Assembly (NCBI GenBank): GCA_037190175.1
Contig: JBBCJM010000223.1
Coordinates: forward strand, 1 to 20,245
Direction of reading: 5' to 3'
DNA: 20,245 nt
Origin: JBBCJM01 sp037190175
Lineage (GTDB): Bacteria; Pseudomonadota; Alphaproteobacteria; Rhodobacterales; Rhodobacteraceae
Under the pieces are notes generated by a model. That model worked only from the letters and a program-made list of their open reading frames with translations, was not told the origin of the DNA and ran no database searches. The position numbers and the translations under genes are program-made. Shown in pieces: positions 1 to 6,702 of the stretch. How positions within the stretch are numbered: position 1 is the stretch's first letter; each line of letters starts with the position of its first letter.

Positions 1-53
1 GGCGGGATTCATCCCGCCTTTCGGCCGAAGTGGCGGGATGAATCCCGCCCTAC
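1..53. repeat. REP-like palindrome pair ending in GTAG
   Basis: GGCGGGATTCATCCCGCC at 1-18 is repeated as its exact reverse complement at 32-49. Each arm is itself nearly palindromic (GGCGGGA and TCCCGCC around a 4-base centre). The 13-base spacer holds a further palindrome, TTCGGCCGAA, at 20-29. On the minus strand the 32-49 copy is preceded by GTAG (53-50), the head tetranucleotide typical of REP elements mobilised by RAYT transposases. The TAG of this head is the stop codon of the hydrolase gene at 50-748. Related GTAG-headed palindromes lie at 8247-8308 and 14542-14564. The structure could also act as a transcription terminator. The left partner's head would fall outside the window. The structure is certain; the REP assignment is inference. 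Confidence 0.7.
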
Positions 54-748
54 AGCGCCGCCGCCTGCATCACCTGCGGCTCCTCCACCCGCGTGCCCGC
101 CGGCACCCCGGCCCTCAACTCCCCGGCGTCCTGCGCCAGCAGCGGGAAGGTGCGGTAGTGGCAGGGGATCACCACGCGGAAGTCGAACCAGCGGCGGCAG
201 GCATAGGCGGCGCGCGCCATGTCCATCGTGTAGTGCCCGCCGGCCGCGAGGATGCCGATGGTCGGCCTGTGGTAGTCGGCGAACCATTCCATGTCCGCCA
301 TCAGGTCGGTGTCGCCCGAGAGATAGATCACCTCGCCCTCGCCCGCGATCATGAAGCCCGCCTCGCCCCCGGCATAGCGCGGCGGCTCGCCGGTGAAGTC
401 GAGGCTGGAGGAATGCGTGGCGTTGACCATGGTCACCCTGGCCCCGGCCAGGTCCACCGTGCCGCCCTTGCCCATGCCCATGGCCTCGGCCCCCGCCGGC
501 TGCGCCCAGCCCTCGGCCAGTTCGTGGCCGCAGACGATGGGAATGCCCGCCTCCCGCGCGATGGCGAGCGCGGAGGAGGCGTGGTCGCCGTGGCCATGGG
601 TCAGCAGGATGTGGGTCGCCTCGGCGATGGCCTCGCCCCGCCGCTCGGCGGGGAACATCGGGTTGCCGTCCAGCCAGGGGTCGACCAGCAGCACCGCGCC
701 CTCGATCTCGATGCGGAAGCCGGAATGGCCGAGCCAGATGATCTTCAT
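50..748 (-). CDS. Metal-dependent hydrolase, metallo-beta-lactamase fold (UPF0173 type)
   Basis: This encodes a predicted cytoplasmic hydrolase of 232 residues. The metal-binding signature HxHxDH of the metallo-beta-lactamase fold is intact as H51, H53, D55 and H56. An aspartate-bearing strand (LSGDTDL) and a late histidine (PCHYRTF) supply the other expected ligands. The short N-terminus (MKIIWLGHSG) and overall length fit the UPF0173/YtkL-like group, whose substrate is generally unknown. The ATG at 748 was chosen over an upstream in-frame start at 805 because AGGAGG lies just upstream (AGGAGGATACCC then ATG) and the family starts at this strand. The TAG stop is provided by the GTAG head of the repeat at 1-53. 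The ceramidase-family gene diverges 59 bases away. Fold assignment is firm; substrate is not known. Confidence 0.9.
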   Translation of the reverse strand: MKIIWLGHSGFRIEIEGAVLLVDPWLDGNPMFPAERRGEAIAEATHILLTHGHGDHASSALAIAREAGIPIVCGHELAEGWAQPAGAEAMGMGKGGTVDLAGARVTMVNATHSSSLDFTGEPPRYAGGEAGFMIAGEGEVIYLSGDTDLMADMEWFADYHRPTIGILAAGGHYTMDMARAAYACRRWFDFRVVIPCHYRTFPLLAQDAGELRAGVPAGTRVEEPQVMQAAAL

Positions 749-807
749 GGGTATCCTCCTGCGCTGGTTTCCTGTTCTATCGGCGATGGGGCTGGCGGGA
801 GGCAAGC

Positions 808-1449
808 GTGGACTGGCTGGAATCGGTGGACGCCTATTGCGAGCGGACGGGGCCGGAATACTGGTCCGAGCCGGTCAACGCGCTGACGAACCTCGCCTTC
901 CTGATCGCGGCGGCGGTGATGTGGCCGCGGGTGCGGGGGATGGTCACCGGGCAGGTGCTGGTCGCGATCCTCGCCGTGATCGGGGTGGGGTCGTGGCTGT
1001 TCCACACCCATGCCAACCGGCTGACCGGGATGGCCGACGTGCTGCCCATCGTGGTCTTCATCCTGGCCTATGTCTTTGTCGCCACCCGGGATTTCCTGCG
1101 CCAGCCGGTCTGGGTGGCCGGCCTGGCGGCTTTGGCCTTCATCCCCTATTCGATGGCGCTGACGCCGCTGTTCCGCGCGGTGCCGTTCTTCGGCACCTCG
1201 GCGATGTACTGGCCGGTGCCGGTGCTGATTCTGCTCTATGCGCTTGTCCTGCGGCGGCGGGCGGCGGCCACGGCGCGGGGGCTGGCCGTCGGGGCCGGCA
1301 TCCTGATGGTCTCGCTGACCTTCCGCTCGCTGGACGGGCCGGTCTGCGAGGCGCTGCCCCTGGGCACGCATTTCCTCTGGCACGTGCTGAACGGGATCAT
1401 GCTGGGCTGGATGATCGAGGTCTGGCGGCGGCACCGGCTGGCGGTGTAA
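808..1449 (+). CDS. Ceramidase-family integral membrane hydrolase
   Basis: This is a 213-residue multi-pass membrane protein of the alkaline ceramidase (PF05875, CREST-type) family, which cleaves the amide bond of ceramides. The signature YWSEPVNALTN is at 18-28. A catalytic set spaced as in human ACER3 is present: S62, H66 (GSWLFHT), D77, and H188/H192 in HFLWH. S to H is 4, H to D is 11 and H to H is 4 residues, as in ACER3. About seven hydrophobic segments are visible. The GTG start at 808 was chosen because GGGAGG precedes it at good spacing. The gene diverges from the hydrolase at 50-748. Its TAA stop overlaps the likely control region of parD. The bacterial substrate is unknown; it may be a ceramide-like or other N-acyl lipid. 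Confidence 0.85.
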   Translation: MDWLESVDAYCERTGPEYWSEPVNALTNLAFLIAAAVMWPRVRGMVTGQVLVAILAVIGVGSWLFHTHANRLTGMADVLPIVVFILAYVFVATRDFLRQPVWVAGLAALAFIPYSMALTPLFRAVPFFGTSAMYWPVPVLILLYALVLRRRAAATARGLAVGAGILMVSLTFRSLDGPVCEALPLGTHFLWHVLNGIMLGWMIEVWRRHRLAV

Positions 1450-1465
1450 TACTTTTTGGTATAGT
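1448..1465 (+). promoter_or_regulatory. Likely parDE promoter and operator
   Basis: An AT-rich patch in very GC-rich surroundings lies 30 bases before parD. It contains a TATAGT -10-like hexamer at 1460-1465. A small inverted repeat, ATAC (1449-1452) and GTAT (1459-1462), is separated by six bases and overlaps the hexamer. ParD-type antitoxins repress their own operon by binding such repeats, so this is a reasonable operator. No good -35 box is visible. Confidence 0.45.
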
Positions 1466-1494
1466 CTGGGTCCTGGAACAGACAGGAGGCCCCC

Positions 1495-1743
1495 ATGCCC
1501 CGCAATACTTCCGTCACCCTGGGCGACCACTTCACCCGCTTCATCAGCGAACAGGTGGAGACCGGCCGCTACGGCTCCGCCAGCGACGTGGTGCGCGCCG
1601 GGCTGCGGCTGCTGGAGGAACACGAGGCCAAGGTGAAGGCGCTGGTGGATGCGCTGATCGAGGGCGAACAGTCGGGCGAGGCGGAAGAGTTCGACTTCGA
1701 CGCCTTTCTGGCGCGGAAACGGGCGGAGTATGAGGGCAGATGA
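1495..1743 (+). CDS. parD: ParD-family antitoxin
   Basis: This is an 82-residue type II antitoxin. The N-terminal 45 residues read as a ribbon-helix-helix DNA-binding domain (TSVTLGDHFTRFISEQVETG, then the RYGSASDVVRAGLRLLE stretch typical of the CopG/ParD group). The acidic C-terminal tail (around 50-82, with EEFDFDAFL) would wrap the toxin. AGGAGG lies nine bases before the ATG. The gene overlaps parE by four bases (ATGA), which indicates translational coupling. Family knowledge says ParD neutralises ParE and represses the operon; whether this pair is active is not shown by sequence. Confidence 0.92.
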   Translation: MPRNTSVTLGDHFTRFISEQVETGRYGSASDVVRAGLRLLEEHEAKVKALVDALIEGEQSGEAEEFDFDAFLARKRAEYEGR

Positions 1744-2027
1744 AGGCCCTTGCCTTCTCGCGCGTGGCCGAGGCCGACATCGATGGCATCTGGGATTACA
1801 GCGCCGAAAACTGGGGCGTCGATCAGGCCGAGCAATACACACGGGACATCAGGGACGCCTGCCGCGCACTCGCCTCGGGCCGCAAGCGGGGCAGGGCGGT
1901 GGAAGTGCGGGCCGGCTATCTGAAATGCCCCTGCGGCTCGCATGTGATCTACTACCGCGACCGCGGCGACCGGCTGGAGATCGTCCGCGTCCTGCACGGC
2001 AGCCAGGACGCCGGGCGGCATCTGTGA
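1740..2027 (+). CDS. parE: ParE/RelE-fold toxin
   Basis: This is a 95-residue toxin of the RelE/ParE superfamily. The N-terminus AFSRVAEADIDGIWDYSAEN is the usual first strand and helical hairpin of ParE. The C-terminal strand IVRVLHGSQD, with RVLHG, is the standard family ending. ParE toxins characteristically poison DNA gyrase. The gene is intact and overlaps parD by four bases. Its TGA stop is one base from the stop of the convergent VOC gene. The module sits between unrelated housekeeping genes, as expected for a mobile toxin-antitoxin pair, but base composition does not differ from its neighbours. Confidence 0.92.
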   Translation: MKALAFSRVAEADIDGIWDYSAENWGVDQAEQYTRDIRDACRALASGRKRGRAVEVRAGYLKCPCGSHVIYYRDRGDRLEIVRVLHGSQDAGRHL

Positions 2028-2028
2028 C

Positions 2029-2445
2029 TTACGCCCACAATGCCGCGTCCGCGAACTCCACCGAGTTGCCCGCCGGATCGCGGACGTAGAACGAGCGGCC
2101 GCCCTTCGGCCAGGCGATCTCGGCCTCGATCTCCACCCCCTGCGCCGTCAGGTGCTCGCGCCAGTCGTCCAGCGTCTCGGACCCCACATGGAAGCAGTAG
2201 TGCCCCGGCCCCGTCGCCCCGTGCGGCGGCACCGGCAGGGCGCCCTCGCGGGGCGGCTGGCTCGTGGCCTTGGGGTTGAACACCAGCAGCACCGTGGGGC
2301 CGGTGCGGAAGAACACGTGCCGGCCCTCGACCCGCTGGATCACGGCCAGGCCGCAGATCCCGGCATAGAACCCCTCCGCCGCGGCGAGGTCCTCGGCATA
2401 GAGTGCGGCTTCCAGCGTGCCCAGGACGGGCGGGGGATTGGACAT
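2029..2445 (-). CDS. VOC superfamily (glyoxalase/bleomycin-resistance fold) protein
   Basis: This is a 138-residue single-domain protein with the two beta-alpha-beta-beta-beta halves of the vicinal oxygen chelate fold. The first half begins LEAALYAEDLAAAEGFYAG. The second half has HYCFHVGSETLDDW and ends in the classic RSFYVRDPAGNSVEFAD motif, where the late glutamate is a usual metal ligand. Members include glyoxalase I, dioxygenases and antibiotic-binding proteins, so the substrate cannot be given. The ATG at 2445 is preferred over an in-frame start at 2514 because GGGAGG precedes it and the fold begins right after it. It is convergent with parE and divergent from gatC. Confidence 0.88.
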   Translation of the reverse strand: MSNPPPVLGTLEAALYAEDLAAAEGFYAGICGLAVIQRVEGRHVFFRTGPTVLLVFNPKATSQPPREGALPVPPHGATGPGHYCFHVGSETLDDWREHLTAQGVEIEAEIAWPKGGRSFYVRDPAGNSVEFADAALWA

Positions 2446-2508
2446 CGGCGCCTCCCATGCTTGCCCGCCCAGTCTGGCCCAACCCCGGCCGGCGCGCCAG
2501 ACGGCCGC

Positions 2509-2537
2509 TTGCACCCATCCGCCCCGCTGGCTAAACG
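2509..2537 (+). promoter_or_regulatory. Candidate sigma-70 promoter of gatCA
   Basis: TTGCAC (2509-2514) and TAAACG (2532-2537) are separated by 17 bases, close to the housekeeping consensus. A transcript from here would start near 2544. That excludes an upstream in-frame ATG at 2538 and supports ATG 2562 for gatC. Confidence 0.5.
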
Positions 2538-2561
2538 ATGCCGGTCCCGCGAGGTAGAACC

Positions 2562-2849
2562 ATGGCCATCGACACCGACACCGCGCGCAAGGTCGCGAAA
2601 CTGTCCCGCATCCGGGTAGAGGAGGCGGATCTGCCGCGCATCGCGCAGGAACTCTCCGGCATCCTGACCTTCATGGAACAGCTGAACGAGGTGGAGGTGA
2701 CGGGGGTGGAGCCCATGGTCAGCGTCACCCCCATGCGGCTGAAGCGGCGGGCGGACGTGGTGACCGACGGCGGCTATCCCGAAAAGGTGCTGTCGAACGC
2801 GCCTTTGGCCCGCGAGGGGTTCTTTGCCGTGCCGAAGGTGGTGGAATGA
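2562..2849 (+). CDS. gatC: Asp-tRNA(Asn)/Glu-tRNA(Gln) amidotransferase subunit C
   Basis: This is the 95-residue small subunit of GatCAB, which converts misacylated Glu-tRNA(Gln) and Asp-tRNA(Asn) to the correct amide forms. GatC bridges and stabilises GatA and GatB. The N-terminal motif VAKLSRIRVEE and the later VEPMVSVTPMRLKRRADVV segment are characteristic, and the length is normal for the family. The ATG at 2562 follows GAGGT at good spacing. The stop overlaps the gatA start by four bases (ATGA), so the two are cotranslated. gatB is not in this window, as is common when it is unlinked. Confidence 0.95.
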   Translation: MAIDTDTARKVAKLSRIRVEEADLPRIAQELSGILTFMEQLNEVEVTGVEPMVSVTPMRLKRRADVVTDGGYPEKVLSNAPLAREGFFAVPKVVE

Positions 2850-4333
2850 CCTCGCCCAACGAACTGACCATCGCCGCGGCGCGGGATGCGCTGCGCAGGG
2901 GCGAGCTGTCGGCCACCGACCTCGCCATGGCCTGCATGACGGCGATGGACGCCGCCGCGGGGCTGAACGCCTTCGTCCATCCCACGCCGGAGATCGCGCT
3001 GGACCAGGCGCGGGCGGCGGATGCCCGGCTGAAGGCGGGCGACGCGCCTGCGCTCTGCGGCATCCCGCTGGGGATCAAGGACCTGTTCTGCACCAGGGGC
3101 GTGCCCTCGCAGGCGGCCTCCAACATCCTGAAGGGCTTCCGCCCCGAATACGAATCGACCGTGACCAGCCAGCTCTTCGCCGCCGGGGCGGTGATGCTGG
3201 GCAAGCTCAACATGGACGAATTCGCCATGGGGTCCTCGAACGAGACCTCCTGCTACGGCGCCGCGGTGAACCCCTGGCGGCGGGGCAACGACACCGCGGC
3301 GCTGACCGCCGGCGGCTCCTCGGGCGGCTCGGCCTCGGCGGTGGCGGCGGACCTGTGCCTGGCCGCGACTGGGACCGACACCGGCGGCTCGATCCGGCAA
3401 CCGGCGGCCTTCACCGGGATCGTGGGGGTCAAGCCGACCTATGGCCGGGTCAGCCGCTGGGGGATCATCGCCTTCGCCTCGTCGCTCGACCAGGCCGGGC
3501 CGATGACCAAGACGGTGCGCGACGCCGCCATCATGCTGGGCGCCATGGCCGGCCACGACCCGAAGGATTCGACCTCCGCCGACCTGCCGGTGCCGGATTT
3601 CGAGGCGGCGCTGACCGGCGATATCCGCGGCAAGGTGATCGGCATCCCCCGCGAATACCGCATGGACGGGATGCCGGAGGAGATCGAGGCGCTGTGGCAA
3701 CAGGGCATCGCCATTATGCGCGACGCCGGCGCGGTGATCCGCGACATCAGCCTGCCGCATACGAAATACGCGCTGCCCGCCTATTACGTGGTGGCCCCGG
3801 CCGAGGCGTCCTCGAACCTCGCCCGCTATGACGGGGTGCGCTACGGCCACCGAGCGAAGCTGGGGCAGGGCGAGGGCATCACCGAGATGTACGAACGCAC
3901 CCGGGCCGAGGGCTTCGGGCCCGAGGTGCAGCGGCGGGTGATGATCGGCACCTATGTGCTCTCGGCCGGGTTCTACGACGCCTATTACAACCGCGCCCGC
4001 AAGGTGCGCGCGCTGATCAAGCGCGACTTCGAGACGGTGTTCGCCGAGGGGGTCGAGGCCATCCTGACCCCGGCCACCCCCTCGGCCGCCTTCGGCCTGG
4101 GCGAGATGGCCAATGCCTCGCCGGTGGAGATGTACCTCAACGACGTGTTCACCGTGACCGTGAACCTGGCCGGCCTGCCCGGCGTCGCGGTGCCGGTGGG
4201 GCTGGACCGGCAGGGGCTGCCGCTGGGGCTGCAGCTGATCGGCCGGCCCTGGGAGGAAGGCGCGTTGCTCAATCACGCCACTGTGCTGGAGCGCGCGGCG
4301 GGGTTTGTGGCCAAGCCCGCCAAATGGTGGTAA
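2846..4333 (+). CDS. gatA: Asp-tRNA(Asn)/Glu-tRNA(Gln) amidotransferase subunit A
   Basis: This is the 495-residue glutaminase subunit of GatCAB, an amidase-signature enzyme that releases ammonia from glutamine for tRNA-bound Glu or Asp transamidation. The Ser-cisSer-Lys triad is present. The lysine is K78 in GIPLGIKDLF, the cis-serine lies in GGSSGGS (S158/S159), and the nucleophile is S182 in GTDTGGSIRQPAA. The conserved KPTYGRVSRWGIIAFASSLD segment follows, and the length is typical. It starts inside the gatC stop codon. The lipoprotein gene begins 43 bases downstream with its own ribosome-binding site, so it may be on the same transcript. No hairpin terminator was seen after gatA. Confidence 0.97.
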   Translation: MTSPNELTIAAARDALRRGELSATDLAMACMTAMDAAAGLNAFVHPTPEIALDQARAADARLKAGDAPALCGIPLGIKDLFCTRGVPSQAASNILKGFRPEYESTVTSQLFAAGAVMLGKLNMDEFAMGSSNETSCYGAAVNPWRRGNDTAALTAGGSSGGSASAVAADLCLAATGTDTGGSIRQPAAFTGIVGVKPTYGRVSRWGIIAFASSLDQAGPMTKTVRDAAIMLGAMAGHDPKDSTSADLPVPDFEAALTGDIRGKVIGIPREYRMDGMPEEIEALWQQGIAIMRDAGAVIRDISLPHTKYALPAYYVVAPAEASSNLARYDGVRYGHRAKLGQGEGITEMYERTRAEGFGPEVQRRVMIGTYVLSAGFYDAYYNRARKVRALIKRDFETVFAEGVEAILTPATPSAAFGLGEMANASPVEMYLNDVFTVTVNLAGLPGVAVPVGLDRQGLPLGLQLIGRPWEEGALLNHATVLERAAGFVAKPAKWW

Positions 4334-4376
4334 GACGCGCGGCCGAAATGGGGCGGGAAGCCCCGGAGAGTACGGG

Positions 4377-5081
4377 ATGCGAGCGGTTCTGATGGCGATG
4401 GCGGCGGCGGGCCTGGCGGCCTGCACGCCCACGGTGCCCGACAGCGGCGTCGGGTTCGGCGATTATTCCTCCTACATGCGCGACCGCGAGCGGGCGCTGG
4501 CCACCGGCACCCCGGTGACCGCCCCGGCGCCCCCGGCCCCGGCCTTCTCGACCGAGGCGGTGGGCGCGGCGATCGACCGGGCCGAGGCGGGGCCGGCGGG
4601 CACCGGGGCGCTGATCGGCGGCGACGGCACCCGGCCCCGGGGCGATGCGCCCCTGACCATCCGCCCGGAATCGGGCGAGATGAACCGCGGCGCGGGGATT
4701 TCCGACGAGCAGGACTTCAACGCCGTCTCCTCGCGCGAGACCATCGAGAGCGATGCCGAACGCATCGCCCGCGCGCGCGCGCAGTATCAGGTGGTGCAGC
4801 CCGGCGCGCTGCCCACGCGGACGGGGGCCAGCGGGCCGAACATCGTGGCCTTCGCTTTGTCGACCACCCATGCCCCGGGCACGCCGGTCTACCGCCGCTC
4901 GGGCTTCGGCAACAAGGATCCGATGGCCAATTGCGGCCGCTACAACTCGCCCGACCTGGCGCAGGAGGCCTTCCTGGCCGGCGGGGGGCCCGAGCGCGAC
5001 CGCCACGGGCTGGACCCCGACGGCGACGGCTTCGTCTGCGGCTGGGATCCGCGCCCCTTCCGCGCCGCCCGCGGGGGCTGA
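4377..5081 (+). CDS. Lipoprotein with C-terminal excalibur calcium-binding domain
   Basis: This is a 234-residue predicted lipoprotein of unknown function. A short signal peptide ends in the lipobox LAAC with C16 as the lipidated cysteine. Residues 17-150 are low-complexity, rich in Ala, Pro and Gly, and probably form a flexible linker. The C-terminal 50 residues form an excalibur domain. It has a cysteine at 186 (MANCGRYN), a GGGPERDRHGLDPDGDGFVC segment with the EF-hand-like DxDxDG loop at D213, D215 and D217, and a closing cysteine at 221 expected to pair with C186. Excalibur domains occur on extracytoplasmic proteins. The next gene is a peptidoglycan amidase-family protein, so a cell-envelope role is reasonable. 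GGAGAG precedes the ATG. Confidence 0.85.
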   Translation: MRAVLMAMAAAGLAACTPTVPDSGVGFGDYSSYMRDRERALATGTPVTAPAPPAPAFSTEAVGAAIDRAEAGPAGTGALIGGDGTRPRGDAPLTIRPESGEMNRGAGISDEQDFNAVSSRETIESDAERIARARAQYQVVQPGALPTRTGASGPNIVAFALSTTHAPGTPVYRRSGFGNKDPMANCGRYNSPDLAQEAFLAGGGPERDRHGLDPDGDGFVCGWDPRPFRAARGG

Positions 5082-5082
5082 C

Positions 5083-5784
5083 CTGGCGGGTTCGCCCAAT
5101 TGCGGGCCGCGGCGGGGCGGGGCGCTGCCCGACATGGTGGTGATCCATTACACCGGCATGGCCTCGGCTGGGGCCGCGCGCGCCCGGCTCTGCGACCCGG
5201 CGGCCGAGGTCTCGGCCCATTGGCTGGTGGACGAGGGCGGGCAGGCCGAGGCGCTGGTGCCCGAGGAGCTGCGCGCCTGGCACGCCGGGGCGGGGGCCTG
5301 GGGCGGGCTCGGCGACGTGAACTCCCGCTCCATCGGCATCGAACTGGCCAACCCCGGCGACCGGCCCTTTCCGGCGGCGCAGATGGCGGGGCTGGAGGCG
5401 CTGCTGGAAGGGGTGATGGCCCGCTGGAACGTGCCGCCCGAGCGGGTGATCGGCCACAGCGACATGGCGCCGGCGCGCAAGGCCGACCCCGGCCCGCGGT
5501 TCGACTGGCGCCGGCTGGCGCGGGCGGGGCTCTCGGTCTGGCCGGCGGCCGTGACGGCCGAACCCTCGGATTTCCGGGCTGCGGCGCTGGCCTTCGGCTA
5601 CCCGGACGTGGCCGACGACCTGCTGATCGCCGCCTTCCGCCTGCGGTTCCGGCCCTGGGCCGCGGGGCCGGCGAGCGCCGCGGACGCCGGGGCGGCGGCG
5701 GATCTGGCGCGGCGGTATCCGGCGGGGGGCTCATCGCTCCCTGACGGGCGCTCTTCGCGAGCGGCGGCCGCCGAAAAGGCTTGA
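5083..5784 (+). CDS. N-acetylmuramoyl-L-alanine amidase, AmpD/AmiD type
   Basis: This is a zinc amidase (amidase_2 fold) that cleaves the bond between N-acetylmuramic acid and L-alanine in peptidoglycan or muropeptides. Counting from 5083, the zinc ligands are H22 (VVIHYTGM), H125 (GHSD) and D135. K133 lies two residues before D135, and this spacing matches AmpD H154, K162 and D164. The start is uncertain. The family motif PNCGPRRGG lies upstream of the first ATG (5134). No in-frame ATG, GTG or TTG precedes it until a codon deep inside the lipoprotein gene. A CTG at 5083, one base after the lipoprotein TGA, would include the motif and allow reinitiation. The conservative call is 5134-5784. 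No signal peptide is visible, which fits cytoplasmic muropeptide recycling. The last 19 residues look non-conserved. Confidence 0.85.
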   Translation: MAGSPNCGPRRGGALPDMVVIHYTGMASAGAARARLCDPAAEVSAHWLVDEGGQAEALVPEELRAWHAGAGAWGGLGDVNSRSIGIELANPGDRPFPAAQMAGLEALLEGVMARWNVPPERVIGHSDMAPARKADPGPRFDWRRLARAGLSVWPAAVTAEPSDFRAAALAFGYPDVADDLLIAAFRLRFRPWAAGPASAADAGAAADLARRYPAGGSSLPDGRSSRAAAAEKA

Positions 5785-5790
5785 AGAGCG
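5749..5790. terminator. Stem-loop around the amidase stop, possible bidirectional terminator
   Basis: CGCTCTTC (5749-5756) and GAAGAGCG (5783-5790) are perfect inverted repeats flanking the amidase stop codon. The 26-base loop contains a further GC palindrome. It lies between the convergent amidase and XRE genes. There is no clear T-run on either side, so factor-independent termination is doubtful. Confidence 0.4.
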
Positions 5791-5800
5791 GCGCGCGGCG

Positions 5801-6040
5801 TCAGTCCATCCGCGCCTCGACCGCACCCACCAGCTCTGCCATCGGCATGTCCAGCCCGCGGCTGAGCCCCCGCAGCGTGGCCAGCGTGGGCTGGTGGCGG
5901 CAGGATTCCAGCAGCGAGACGTAACGCATGGACAGGCCCGCGCGATGGGCCAGTTCCTCCTGCGTCAGGCCCAGGGCCTTGCGCCGCGCCCGCAGCACCT
6001 GCGCGAAGGTTTCCAGCAGCCGGTCCGGTTCTCGGTTCAT
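5801..6040 (-). CDS. Small XRE-family HTH regulator
   Basis: This 79-residue protein is essentially one Cro/C1-type helix-turn-helix domain. Helices 2 and 3 read LTQEELAHRAGLSMRYVSLL and are followed by ESCRHQPTLATLRGLSRGLD, the standard layout. No effector or oligomerisation domain is present. An in-frame ATG at 6148 would add 36 residues of non-conserved sequence. ATG 6040 is preferred because the HTH starts soon after it and a TATACT -10-like hexamer (6079-6084) lies inside that extension. The ribosome-binding site is weak. Its targets are unknown. It is convergent with the amidase and divergent from rnpB. Confidence 0.82.
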   Translation of the reverse strand: MNREPDRLLETFAQVLRARRKALGLTQEELAHRAGLSMRYVSLLESCRHQPTLATLRGLSRGLDMPMAELVGAVEARMD

Positions 6041-6078
6041 GCCACCGGCATTTCCGGGGTTGCTCGATCCGTCTATGA

Positions 6079-6084
6079 AGTATA
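6079..6084 (-). promoter_or_regulatory. Candidate -10 hexamer for the small XRE gene
   Basis: On the minus strand this reads TATACT, five of six matches to consensus, 38 bases before ATG 6040 and in an otherwise GC-rich stretch. No good -35 box is found at the usual distance. Confidence 0.35.
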
Positions 6085-6147
6085 CTGCGAATCTGGCGGT
6101 GCCGTCGTCACGAGTGCGGGGCGCGGGTGGTGCCGGCCGGTTTGCCA

Positions 6148-6176
6148 TTGACCTGCCGGCCCCCCGCGCCTAAGTC
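6148..6176 (+). promoter_or_regulatory. Promoter of rnpB
   Basis: TTGACC (6148-6153) and TAAGTC (6171-6176) are spaced by 17 bases. They end eight bases before the predicted 5' end of the RNase P RNA at about 6184, the right distance for a transcription start. Confidence 0.65.
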
Positions 6177-6183
6177 CCCTTTC

Positions 6184-6585
6184 GCGCGGAGGGCCGGATG
6201 GCCGCGGGGGGAAACCCTCGAGGAAAGTCCGGACTCCACGGGACAAGGGTGCCGGGTAACGCCCGGCGGGGGCGACCCCAGGGAAAGCGCCACAGAGAAC
6301 GAGACCGCCGCGGTCCGCCGCGGCAAGGGTGAAACGGTGGGGCAAGAGCCCACCGCGCGACTGGCAACAGGAGCGGCACGGCAAGCCCCACCCGGAGCAA
6401 TGCCGAATAGGGGCCTGGCGCGGGTCCGGTCCCTGCGAGAGCAGGGAGACCGCCGCAGGGATGTCCCGGCCCGCAGGCCCGGGTTGGCAGCTTGATCCCG
6501 CCGGCAACGGCGGGGCCAGAGGAATGGCCATCCAGGGGTGCCCCCGGGCGCCCCGGACAGAATCCGGCTTACAGGCCCTCCGCGC
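6184..6585 (+). ncRNA. rnpB: RNase P RNA (bacterial class A)
   Basis: This is the catalytic RNA of ribonuclease P, which trims the 5' leader of tRNA precursors. The 5' conserved region GAGGAAAGTCCGGACTCC at 6221-6238 and the downstream GGGTGCCGGGTAACGCCCGG hairpin are hallmarks. So are the AGAG/GAAA-type elements and the 3' segment ACAGAATCCGGCTTACAGG at 6557-6575. The ends are set by a perfect 12-bp P1 helix: 6184-6195 pairs with 6574-6585. The length of about 400 nt is typical of alphaproteobacteria. Long reading frames through this region on both strands are artefacts of its GC content. The exact 3' end is not certain. Confidence 0.97.
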
Positions 6586-6610
6586 ATTTCGGTCCCCCTG
6601 TCCGGCTGGC

Positions 6611-6639
6611 GGCTTCCCCGCCCGGGAAAGCCGGGCTAC
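6611..6639 (-). repeat. Possible fourth GTAG-headed palindrome
   Basis: GGCTTCCCC (6611-6619) and GGGAAAGCC (6624-6632) form an inverted repeat with one mismatch around a GCCC loop. GTAG is present on the minus strand at 6639-6636, three bases beyond the stem. The head is not directly adjacent as in the other copies, so this may be chance or part of a promoter region. Confidence 0.25.
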
Positions 6640-6702
6640 AGTCCCGCCACGGGGCCGCCGGGCGCAGATCCGGGGCCGCGGTTGCGGGCGGGAGGGGCGG
6701 GC

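Noticed and set aside
4777..4784. Alternating CG run (GCGCGCGC) in the lipoprotein gene
   Set aside because: It encodes Ala-Arg codons in frame and is too short to argue for Z-DNA or a phase-variable repeat.
6108..6587. Minus-strand reading frame antisense to the RNase P RNA
   Set aside because: It covers a structured RNA with clear family signatures; such frames are a known source of spurious protein predictions.
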